Source: Methanobrevibacter ruminantium M1 (GTDB lineage: Archaea; Methanobacteriota; Methanobacteria; Methanobacteriales; Methanobacteriaceae). From it: a stretch of 64,000 nucleotides of DNA. The stretch spans positions 2,603,001 through 2,667,000 of the forward strand of contig NC_013790.1 of assembly GCF_000024185.1 (NCBI RefSeq). The letters are read 5' to 3'. The notes under the pieces are model-generated. The model did no database searches. It worked only from the letters and a program-made list of their open reading frames with translations, and was not told the origin of the DNA. Positions 58,401-64,000 of this stretch are shown here, in pieces (the first letter of the stretch is position 1; each line of letters starts with the position of its first letter). The translations under genes and the position numbers were made by a program.

Positions 58401-61313
58401 AGCATAATTGCTATCATCAATAACTATAGGAACTGCAATCATATCAAGACTTGCAGTATTGTTATCCATATAGGTATCATCTTCATAACAATCCACATAA
58501 GCTGTAGATAAGAGATATCCTCCATCGATTACTTGAGCTACAATATTGTATACTTTTTCTTGACCGACAGCTAAATCTGAAACATTTAAGAGTTCAAATT
58601 CAGCATCATATTCTTCAGGAGCAGTTACAAGTAAAAGAATATCACTGAGCTCAAAGGAAACATATACATCAGAAGCAGCATTTGGACCGTTGTTTACTAC
58701 AGTGATTGTGTAATTGATTAGGTCTCCTATTTCAAGAGCGTCTTTATCAGCTTCTAAGACAATTCCTAAGTCTAATGGGATGAAATTATTAAAGAATACA
58801 TATTCGTCTAATACAGTTTCATCGTTTATATATTCAGCAGATACATTTGTAAAGATATTGTTCTCAAACACATCGGCATAGTAGTTACCGTCTTCTGAAT
58901 CGCCATTATATTTAATGCCGACAGCATAGGTTCCTACACCTAAGTCATCATAGGAAAATACATCTGAAGCATCTCCGCCAGTGACATATAAATCATTATT
59001 ATTCATGGTAATATTGTAAACCTTACCTGCAAGGCCGATAACACCTTTGGTGGAATCAGCATAGATTGTATTTTCACTGACATTTAAGAATAACTCAAAT
59101 TGACAAAGTGCTAAATCTCCAGATCCGTTTACTAAAGCACCTTCACTAAGTACGGTAATACCATAAATCATATATTCGCTGCTTATGTTTAAGGTATTGC
59201 CTTTGATAGTCACTAATTCAGGTGAGGTTAATTCACCTCTATAACTAGCATATTCATATGCGGCAGGAAGTGTGTCTGCAACTTGAATACCATAAGCAAA
59301 AGTATTTCCTACAGTTTCTATGGTAATATTGTTTTCTTCAATAGTTGCATCTGAAGGACAATCTAAGTAAATAGCCTCAGCCATACTTGATCCTTCTGAA
59401 AGACTCATTTCAATAGTGTTATTATAAATTGTAATATCTTCAGGGTTAAACTCAGCTGCATATGCACTTAAAGAAATACCATAGGAATAAGGTGCATCCC
59501 CTGTAATATAGATAGAATTGTCTGTAATATTTAATCCAGTGACATATCCATTAGCAGATATTGCGTAAAGACTGAAATAAGGATTAGTTGATTCGGCAGC
59601 CTTACCTACAAGAACAATAGCATTGTCTACAATTACAATTTCATTTGATTCATCTCCAATATAAAATGCATCCTTATTGACATTTACAAAGACCAAGTCA
59701 GAAACATAGACATCTGAAACACCATCAAGGACAATGGTACCATTATTGATGTAACCTTCATCAAGACCAAGAATGACAATTTCAGAACCTGAATCGAGTA
59801 CAATGTCTTTGTTGTTTAAAGGACCGATCATTAAAGTGTAATCTTCCATGTCCTCTAATACATCACTGGTTCCATCATCGTTGAAGAAGATGGAATAAGT
59901 TTCATCATCAATTACGAAAGTCTTTAAGTCTTCATTGTTTTCGAAAATTACTCTTTCATAATCATTATTGAATGCATATTCCTTAGTGACATTTGTGAAA
60001 ACATCATTGTCTTTAACAACAACATAGTAAGTATCTTCAGCATAATTGCCATCATAATCAATATATAATGCATAAGTACCGTTGCCTAAAAGGTCACCAG
60101 TATACAAACCTTCAGCAGAACCTCCTATAGCAATAACAGTGTTATCTATTACAGTAAGGTTATATATTTGACCTGCAATGCCCATAACACCTTTTTTAGA
60201 GTTGGCATAAACATTATTGTTAGAAACGGTTATGTTTAAAGGCAAAGCATAAGATTCCATCTCTATACCATCCCAACCATAATTTATTGTAGTGATACCA
60301 TAAATCATAAAGTCACTGTTTAAAATAAATGTATTGCCATCGATGAGTACATTATTAGGAGAAGATAAATCACCATCATAATTTGGATCCATATAACTTG
60401 CCCACATTGCAGAATCGGCTACTTGAATACCATAAGCTGGAGCATTAACTGATTCTGCTGTAACAAAGTTATTTACAACTGTTACATCCCAAACATCAGA
60501 TAAATACATAGGCTCAGCCATTGCTCCGGAAGTAGATACATCAATAGTATTGCCAGATATTAAAATATCTTGAGGGTTTGAAAGAGCGTAAGCCCCATCA
60601 GAATATGCTCCTACTTCAATACCATATGAAAGCGCATCTCCTTCAACAGACATGGTGTTATTTTCAATATATAATCCTGAAATAAACCCATTGGCACTTA
60701 CACCATAAACACTGAAATTAGGATCAGATGATAAAGAGCTAATTCCTATAATATTCATATTGTTATCATAGATACTGACATCAGTAGTATAATCTAAAAC
60801 TTGAATAGCGTCTTTATTGGTATTGGTAAAAGTCAATCCAGATACAATTATGCTACCAGGGAATTCATCACCACCAAGAATGATGGTACCATTGTTAATG
60901 AATCCTTCACCATCCTTTGCAGTAATATTAATATCAGAACCAGATATTATCTGAATGTCTTTATTAGTAAGGGTTCCTATATTTAAGGTATAGCCACCCA
61001 TTTCACTTAATTCATCAGTTGCAGTACCATCGTCTTTGAAGTATGTGGAATAAGAAGTGTCGTTGATTTCATAGCTCACACTCTCCCCATCTTCAAGGGC
61101 AACAGCACTCAGACTGTTTTTAACATCATTATCCGTAGTGTCTACGGAAACATCATCTATAGAATCGTCTACAGATACTGTGCCTGCTGTATCATCTACA
61201 GCAGCTACAGCAGCTACATCAGTATCAGAGACTGATTCTGCACTTACAGCCCCAATAGCAAGTATTGCTACAAGCAATACCGCTAAAATGACTGAAAACT
61301 TTTTAAGCTTCAT
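52407..61313 (-). CDS. Giant secreted beta-helix protein with seven NosD-like modules and one DUF11-type domain
   Basis: The protein has 2,968 residues. A signal peptide (1-25, ending IGAVSAES) is followed by a Val/Asp-rich stretch. Seven beta-helix modules follow, opened by D-x-NY-x-YF-type caps at about 80, 462, 962, 1290, 1612, 1937 and 2262. A DUF11/CARDB-like domain (about 848-960: NYTITVVNNGPNAASDV) lies between modules 2 and 3. The C-terminal cassette starts at about 2595. Modules 3-7 are about 325 residues and very alike, with recurring YGIDVFQTW, SRMSEGIYASG and AAYGIGTD landmarks. There is no anchor helix. The last 200 residues are identical to those of the six-module DUF3344 protein. 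ATG 61313 follows GAGGTTTATAATT. A surface stalk or adhesin is the likely role. Confidence 0.83.
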   Translation of the reverse strand: MKLKKFSVILAVLLVAILAIGAVSAESVSDTDVAAVAAVDDTAGTVSVDDSIDDVSVDTTDNDVKNSLSAVALEDGESVSYEINDTSYSTYFKDDGTATDELSEMGGYTLNIGTLTNKDIQIISGSDINITAKDGEGFINNGTIILGGDEFPGSIIVSGLTFTNTNKDAIQVLDYTTDVSIYDNNMNIIGISSLSSDPNFSVYGVSANGFISGLYIENNTMSVEGDALSYGIEVGAYSDGAYALSNPQDILISGNTIDVSTSGAMAEPMYLSDVWDVTVVNNFVTAESVNAPAYGIQVADSAMWASYMDPNYDGDLSSPNNVLIDGNTFILNSDFMIYGITTINYGWDGIEMESYALPLNITVSNNNVYANSKKGVMGIAGQIYNLTVIDNTVIAIGGSAEGLYTGDLLGNGTYALYIDYDGNYAEDTYYVVVKDNDVFTNVTKEYAFNNDYERVIFENNEDLKTFVIDDETYSIFFNDDGTSDVLEDMEDYTLMIGPLNNKDIVLDSGSEIVILGLDEGYINNGTIVLDGVSDVYVSDLVFVNVNKDAFYIGDESNEIVIVDNAIVLVGKAAESTNPYFSLYAISANGYVTGLNITDNSIYITGDAPYSYGISLSAYAAEFNPEDITIYNNTIEMSLSEGSSMAEAIYLDCPSDATIEENNITIETVGNTFAYGIQVADTLPAAYEYASYRGELTSPELVTIKGNTLNISSEYMIYGITVLSEGALVNGSGDLALCQFELFLNVSENTIYADSTKGVIGLAGKVYNITMNNNDLYVTGGDASDVFSYDDLGVGTYAVGIKYNGDSEDGNYYADVFENNIFTNVSAEYINDETVLDEYVFFNNFIPLDLGIVLEADKDALEIGDLINYTITVVNNGPNAASDVYVSFELSDILLLVTAPEEYDAEFELLNVSDLAVGQEKVYNIVAQVIDGGYLLSTAYVDCYEDDTYMDNNTASLDMIAVPIVIDDSNYANYFNENGYLKDDVIATGTVVLFGNLTNKDLFINAPLLISDCKDTKLVNTTIALVEGADGTLISGLVFDYTAKDSGFAIISVNDGVSDVLIRSNNITVTDIPDYVTAVAIGVYGAVNGSEDITIEDNFINMTGGNAYTYGINVQNYDQGWVPGEGASGVEILENTIILSGTGMEEAIFLSGLEDVYVYKNTIVSASFGENTGCDAYGIAAANVSELIIEENQMGVGSNQMAFGIAITTKSNDVDVFNNSIDVEGTGAIGVGVQDSTDVSVTFNTICAYGDDFTSIQTYDSLGTANAAILDETGEALIENNTIYEYFPITISDDNYATYFDESGKIKNDSGIAGGDLIFLDELTNKALTIDIPLTIKGVPLNALVNTTITLLADASGSTVTKLNMEFTGDENTGSVGIIYVLGASDVEITDNVIIVPAFVDKTGAKYGSSLYAIEVESGADGCSYIDISDNVIDIIGSARYLYGIDVFQTWGSENKNSYVAICDNFISVVGASRMSEGIYASGVDELEILNNTITSVGQAAAYGIGTDTLTDSIISDNGMEVNAGTQAYGITNTYSDGVEITANVISSTGEGAIGIGTNSEDVTIAKNQITINGNDYTTITSADTLGTDNAAILDTTGEATIENNTITENCPITINDGNYATYFDENGSLKNNSGIADGDLIFFGELSNKKFNIDNYLIIKGANNNKLVNTTIALTAGASGSTLSRLNMEFTGDNTTGSVGLIYVLGASDIEISQNTITVIDFVDKAGAKYGSSLYAIEVESGENGCSFIDISNNIIDITGSARYLYGIDVFQTWQAPMRNSDIAITNNFIMIDPASRMSEGIYASGIDNAIIANNTIISESDAAAYGIGTDSLANSTIADNVVRAAAATQAYGITNTYSTNVDIVNNTVNAEGIGAVGIGFMGSEGVTVADNLIAITGGDYTSITSSDSLGTANAAILDKDNKGTISYNNVTENIPVTINDGNYDNYFNEDGYIRNDSGFNDGDLVFFEKLSNKNIVLDMPLTVKGAPGNKLVNTTITVLDDASGSTITCLDMEFTGDENTGSVGIIYVLGASDVEISYNNITVPNFVDKTGAKYGSSLYAIEVESGQDGCSYVDISNNIIDITGSARYLYGIDVFQTWQAPNKNSYIAIADNEISIQSASRMSEGIYASGIEFAEISNNIINSVGEAAAYGIGTDTLSNSIIEDNDIVVLAGTQAYGVTSTYSDTVNLTGNNISAVGVGAIGVGSNSDNVNIDKNEISILGQDYTAITSADSLGTGNAAILDKGTKTTIGNNTIEEVAPIIIEDNSYDKYFDENGQIKEDAPIGSGDVVYMGVLTGKDMVFDIPVAILPADNSKLTDSTIKVVEGADGTTINGLDIEYTGDENTGSKNIINVVGASDVTISNNNIIVPDFVNKAGSKYGSSVAAIAVESGAAGTDNTTITGNNIEVNGSANYLYGIDAFTTWGANTTNSNLKIENNNVSVNGGARMAEAVYVSDSKNVTIDNNDVEASSEAAAYGIATDQLSHAKITDNDVAVLAGTTGYGITATTSGEDVLIESNDVEVLGMSAIGVGLSNQDAAIVKDNTIDIIGGDYSSVTSADNLGTANAAILDKDNKNTNLVVENNTMTENGKAVNTTHSGNSSAELQAIIDAAPAGSTVDLDGVLYADISNVVIDKNLTITNGTIVGKAGEAIFVIPAKSENGPDEVNINGMEFLVNDATVIAKATADNGTTPTSIDTPAISIKNNTIDMANDDVVPESVTVLELDSERGVLAPTSEIAVEGNTIATGVDPFEFKVTGVADDSGNVVVEKGGNIPAKQASVIHYQDMETTAVNSKIEGRVGKYFEVNLTDTNGNPLANKFVQIGFNGVVYNRTTNETGGVKLQINLGYKGTYTFAISYLGDDYYNGSFVVSKIKVSTQNTKLTTAAKTYKASAKTKTLTATLKSSVYNKPINGKKVTFTVNGKSYSATTNAKGVATVKVSLSTKKTYSFTAKFAGDDMYTKSSVTGKVTIK
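54530..58440 (-). repeat. About 975-bp in-frame beta-helix module repeat
   Basis: A landmark reading (plus strand) tttggaatacgtcaatacc recurs near 55020, 55996 and 56972, intervals of about 976 bp. Related but more diverged copies flank it, giving five modules in this stretch. The three central copies are the most alike in DNA, which points to the most recent duplications. Confidence 0.8.
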
Positions 61314-61732
61314 AATTATAAACCTCGTTTTTAATCCAAGACTATTTTATAATCTTAAAAATCTAAATACTATAATTCAAATTTAATTTTATTGATACTC
61401 TCGATAAAAATAATTTTGAATTATATATAATTATATACTATATGATTAAAAAGTGTTTCCATTAAGGTTTATATAATGTCAAATTTAATTTAAAAGAAAT
61501 TGATAGGAGTCAATGAATTAATAAAAAAAGTTTAAAATAATAGATAAAGTGATGATAAAAGAAGTAAAAAACAAAGAATTTTTAAATAATAAATATAAAC
61601 TTTAAAAATTAAAAATGGGATATAAATAGATATTTTTTAAAAAAATTAGCAAAATATTGATGAAAAAAATTCAGACTTTGAATTTTAAAAGTAGAAATAT
61701 AACAGTGTTATATTTGTATTCCATAAAAAAAT
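61314..61732 (-). other. Spacer between the giant gene and the initiator tRNA
   Basis: Very AT-rich. A TATA-like run lies around 61417-61440 on the minus strand, about 105-125 bases before the ATG. The perfect palindrome at 61695-61715 sits just beyond the tRNA. I see no open frame or other element. Confidence 0.45.
61695..61715 (-). terminator. Perfect 21-base palindrome 3' of the tRNA gene
   Basis: AAATATAACA-G-TGTTATATTT lies 17 bases beyond the 3' end of the tRNA. It could be a transcription stop for the tRNA, or an operator. T-richness after it is only moderate. Confidence 0.35.
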
Positions 61733-61806
<74 letters not shown>

Positions 61807-61841
61807 AAAAGGATTTAGTAATTCAACATTATAATATTATA

Positions 61842-61860
61842 CACCATAATATATAAAGTT
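61842..61860 (-). promoter_or_regulatory. TATA element of the initiator tRNA gene
   Basis: CTTTATATATTATGG on the minus strand lies about 40-50 bases before the mature 5' end. This fits a transcription start some 20-25 bases upstream of the tRNA. Confidence 0.45.
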
Positions 61861-62103
61861 TTGTATTTTTCTAATAATTTCAAAAATTAGAATGAAGCAA
61901 TATAAATGGAAAATAAGAAATAAAAAACGTTTAATTTATCTAAATATTAAAATAAATTAGATATATATAGAATTAAATGAGTGAGTAAATCTAAATAAAA
62001 AAAAGAGATAAAATAAACTAGAAAAAGAAAAAATATTATAAAAAGAGATAAAACTGACTAAAAAGAGATATGAAAAATAATAAAATAAAAAAGAAGAATG
62101 AAA

Positions 62104-62637
62104 TTATTCATCTGCTTCTTTTTCTATAGTTTCAGCGTCCTCTTCTAGAAGTTCAGAATCTTCTTCAAGTGCCTTAATACGTTTATCAAGGTCTTCAAGT
62201 TTTTCATTGGTTACATTGCTGTATTCACTGAATCTTTTCTCTAAGTCATCAATGCTGTCACAAGCAGTAACGCAACGTTTTTCCAAACTTTCCAAGTCAT
62301 CAGTGGTTACTAAAGACCAATTTTCGATTAATTCTTCACTTCTTTCATCTAAAAATGCATCTAATCTTTTGGAAAATGCATCTGTAGTGTTAGAATAAGA
62401 TTTATCAATGTCCTTAAAGGTATATTTAATCTTTTTACCTACAGAAACTTTTTCTTCCGCTTCATCATCATCCAGATTAACGGTGGCAGTGGCTGCTTCC
62501 CTTTTAGAAATGGTGAGATGATCCTTTAAATCATCTATATCAAAACTGCCTCCATTGACAGTCTGAAAATAATAATAGATTAAAAATACAATGGCTGCCA
62601 CTAGAATAATGATAGCAATCAATTCAATAATTTCCAT
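62104..62637 (-). CDS. Small membrane-anchored coiled-coil protein, function unknown
   Basis: The 177-residue protein has one N-terminal membrane helix (about 5-27), then a charged region with a strong coiled-coil tendency at about 100-177 (leucine heptads with Glu/Asp/Lys). The tail is very acidic (EEDAETIEKEADE). I do not recognise a family. It starts 15 bases after the stop of the preceding gene, so the two form an operon, and both have the same design: a short outside end, one helix, and a long cytoplasmic coiled coil. They may form a hetero-oligomeric membrane scaffold. No catalytic motif is visible. GTGGGG before the ATG is a usable ribosome site. Confidence 0.7.
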   Translation of the reverse strand: MEIIELIAIIILVAAIVFLIYYYFQTVNGGSFDIDDLKDHLTISKREAATATVNLDDDEAEEKVSVGKKIKYTFKDIDKSYSNTTDAFSKRLDAFLDERSEELIENWSLVTTDDLESLEKRCVTACDSIDDLEKRFSEYSNVTNEKLEDLDKRIKALEEDSELLEEDAETIEKEADE

Positions 62638-62652
62638 AATAAAGCCCCACTA

Positions 62653-63057
62653 TTATTTGCCCTTATTGAGTTTTTTCTCTTTATCTTCAATTTCTGCAAG
62701 CATTTTTTCTAATTTTTTAAGTTCGGTTTGAGCTTCAAGACGTGCTAAACGTTCATTGATTTCACTATGCAAATAGCCTACATCGCTCATGACTTTAGCA
62801 GTGGAATCTCTGATTTGAGTAAGCTGCTCTTGCTGTTCGCTAGGTAAAGAAATAGGATTTTCCATCAAACGTTTATTTTCAAGGTCCTTTTCAACCATCG
62901 CAATCTTTTTAAGCTCAATCTCTTTTTCCATCAATTTTAAAGTATTGTCAGATTGGCGTACCTTTTTCCATTGCAATGCAATGATAATGACTACAAAAGC
63001 CAATATGACCACTAAAATAAGAATGAAAATTTCACTTGGTATAATTTCATTAGCCAT
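62653..63057 (-). CDS. Small membrane-anchored coiled-coil protein, function unknown
   Basis: The 134-residue protein has an N-terminal helix at about 9-29, followed by a Lys/Glu-rich cytoplasmic part predicted to be almost wholly coiled coil (about 38-134). It ends in a Lys-rich tail (LAEIEDKEKKLNKGK). I do not recognise a family; the layout resembles phage-shock or division-type membrane scaffolds, but the likeness is only general. It is the first gene of a two-gene operon, and GGAGGT before ATG 63057 is a strong ribosome site. Its basic tail and the acidic tail of the neighbour could pair, which is inference only. Confidence 0.7.
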   Translation of the reverse strand: MANEIIPSEIFILILVVILAFVVIIIALQWKKVRQSDNTLKLMEKEIELKKIAMVEKDLENKRLMENPISLPSEQQEQLTQIRDSTAKVMSDVGYLHSEINERLARLEAQTELKKLEKMLAEIEDKEKKLNKGK

Positions 63058-63513
63058 GATTTTACCTCCATGAATAACTAAATAAATTAATTATTGACTT
63101 AAATATGAATCAATTAATCAGATAGTTATTGGTTTAAATAAGAATATGTATATTATATCATTAGCAATATATAAAAATTTTTATACTTTTTTGTCTATAA
63201 GATTAATTGTAGACAAATTTTAGATTAAATTCCTAATGCAAATATTGCCTAAGATAGGAATTAAAATAAAAAATTAGATTAAATTCCTAAGGTAAAAAAT
63301 ACCAATATAGGAATTAAAATAAAAAATTAGATTAAATTCCTAAGGTAAAAAATACCAATATAGGAATTAAAATAAAAAATTAGATTAAATTCCTAAGGTA
63401 AAAAATACCAATATAGGAATTAAAATAAAAAAACAAGATTATTACTTATTCAATGAAATATAATTTGAAAAACTAAATAAAAAAGGATATTTTAAAAAAT
63501 AAGCCGTGATAAA
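63058..63513. other. Divergent spacer with a tandem hairpin-repeat array
   Basis: This region lies between two divergent genes. The first 160 bases hold the promoter of the coiled-coil operon (AT-rich; TATA-like runs near 63145-63185). The array at 63221-63433 fills the middle. The last 80 bases lead to map. No open frame is seen. Confidence 0.5.
63221..63433. repeat. Four tandem 53-bp hairpin-forming repeats
   Basis: Units start at 63221 (54 bp, diverged), 63275, 63328 and 63381 (53 bp each, nearly identical), all opening tagattaaattccta. Each holds an inverted repeat TTCCTA...TAGGAA with a smaller inner stem. The inner stem is GGTA/TACC in units 2-4 but GCAA/TTGC in unit 1, so pairing is kept while sequence changes. 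There are no spacers between units, so this is not a CRISPR array. Confidence 0.9.
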
Positions 63514-64000
63514 ATGGTAGATGAAATTAAATCTTATGAAGAAGCTGGAAAAATTGTATCCAAAGTCAGAAGCGATGCATCAAAAATGATAGAAAACGGA
63601 CTTCCAATTCTTGACCTTGTAGAGTTTGTAGAAAGCGAAATATTAAAGTCAGGGGCAGGAATAGCATTCCCATGCAATGTTTCAATAAATGAAATAACCG
63701 CTCACTACACCTCTCCAGCAGGAGATACAAACAAGATGGTAACCGGAGACCTTGTAAAGCTGGACTTGGGAGCTGAAGTCAATGGCTACATTGCAGACTC
63801 TGCAGTTACAATCATGGTTCCAGGAGACAACTTAGAAGAGCTCTTTGATGAGGACACTCTAGAAAAGAATCAAAGAATCATAGATGCCTCAGCAGCAGGG
63901 CTTGAAGCTGCAATAAGCACTGTAAGGGCTGGAGTTAAAGTATGTGATGTGGGAAGAGCTGTAGAAGAGGCAATAGCTGAATATGGTCTCAATCCAGTTA
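63514..64000 (+). CDS. map: Methionine aminopeptidase, type II (5' part; runs off the window)
   Basis: Removes the initiator Met from new proteins in the cytoplasm. 162 residues are visible, starting MVDEIKSYEEAGKIVSK. Archaeal type II marks are clear: AFPCNVSINEITAHYTSP with His64, DLVKLDLGAEVNGYIADSAV with metal-binding Asp84 and Asp95, and GVKVCDVGRAVEEAI near the end of the window. The remaining metal ligands (His and two Glu) lie beyond the edge. ATG 63514 is preceded by GTGAT at a 3-base spacing, an archaeal-type site. The gene is the first plus-strand gene after the 60-kb minus-strand block. Confidence 0.93.
   Translation, partial: MVDEIKSYEEAGKIVSKVRSDASKMIENGLPILDLVEFVESEILKSGAGIAFPCNVSINEITAHYTSPAGDTNKMVTGDLVKLDLGAEVNGYIADSAVTIMVPGDNLEELFDEDTLEKNQRIIDASAAGLEAAISTVRAGVKVCDVGRAVEEAIAEYGLNPV

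Noticed and set aside
1482..61313. Frameshifts or pseudogenes among the giant genes
   Set aside because: All seven run from signal peptide to a complete C-terminus without internal stops.
63221..63433. Possible CRISPR array
   Set aside because: The units are contiguous, without unique spacers, and no cas genes are near.

Overview
The window looks like a gut or rumen methanogen of the genus Methanobrevibacter (Methanobacteriales). It is AT-rich, has archaeal Shine-Dalgarno sites (GGTGAT, GGAGGTGA), an archaeal RNase P RNA, an archaeal-type initiator tRNA-Met (A1:U72) and a type II (archaeal) methionine aminopeptidase. Most of it is giant secreted, Asn/Ser/Asp-rich beta-helix and Ig-like 'adhesin-like proteins' of the kind that expand in this genus. 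Species cannot be assigned from the sequence alone.

Layout. The left edge (3-1379, + strand) holds the tail of a gene, perhaps bioW, and a complete bioF-like gene. Everything from 1482 to 63057 is on the minus strand. It begins with a 3,176-residue adhesin (1482-11012) and the RNase P RNA (11259-11547). Next comes a surface chelatase block: DUF2149, a MotA/TolQ/ExbB-type protein, DUF2162 and a secreted, membrane-anchored CobN-like protein (11759-19641). Two DUF3344-module giants follow (20029-25446 and 26062-36417). A second TolQ/DUF2149 pair (36982-38207) comes next, then four NosD-like beta-helix giants (38430-61313). The right edge has the initiator tRNA, two small coiled-coil membrane proteins, a tandem array of hairpin-forming repeats, and the 5' part of map on the + strand, which runs off the end.

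How the parts may work together. The most interesting unit is the CobN-like surface protein with DUF2162 and two copies of an ExbB-plus-DUF2149 pair. The DUF2149 transmembrane segment carries the LVD-x-MLV pattern of ExbD/TolR, including the membrane Asp. The pair therefore reads as an ion-driven motor working with an outward-facing chelatase-like protein. cobN and both DUF3344 genes carry the same 28-bp operator, AGTAATA-N14-TA(A/T)TACT, followed by a third half-site at a fixed distance. The DUF2162/TolQ/DUF2149 genes carry four copies of a different 7-1-7 palindrome, AAATAATCATTATTT, which resembles a Fur box. I infer a metal- or tetrapyrrole-responsive cell-surface system in which the DUF3344 giants are partners of the chelatase-like protein rather than generic adhesins.

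Other highlights are an 11-fold Cys-Leu-Asp-Gly tetrapeptide repeat inside one beta-helix protein, a C-terminal cassette that is identical in protein sequence in two distant giants, and large in-frame tandem duplications inside several giants. I found no insertion sequences, CRISPR arrays, rRNA or phage genes.
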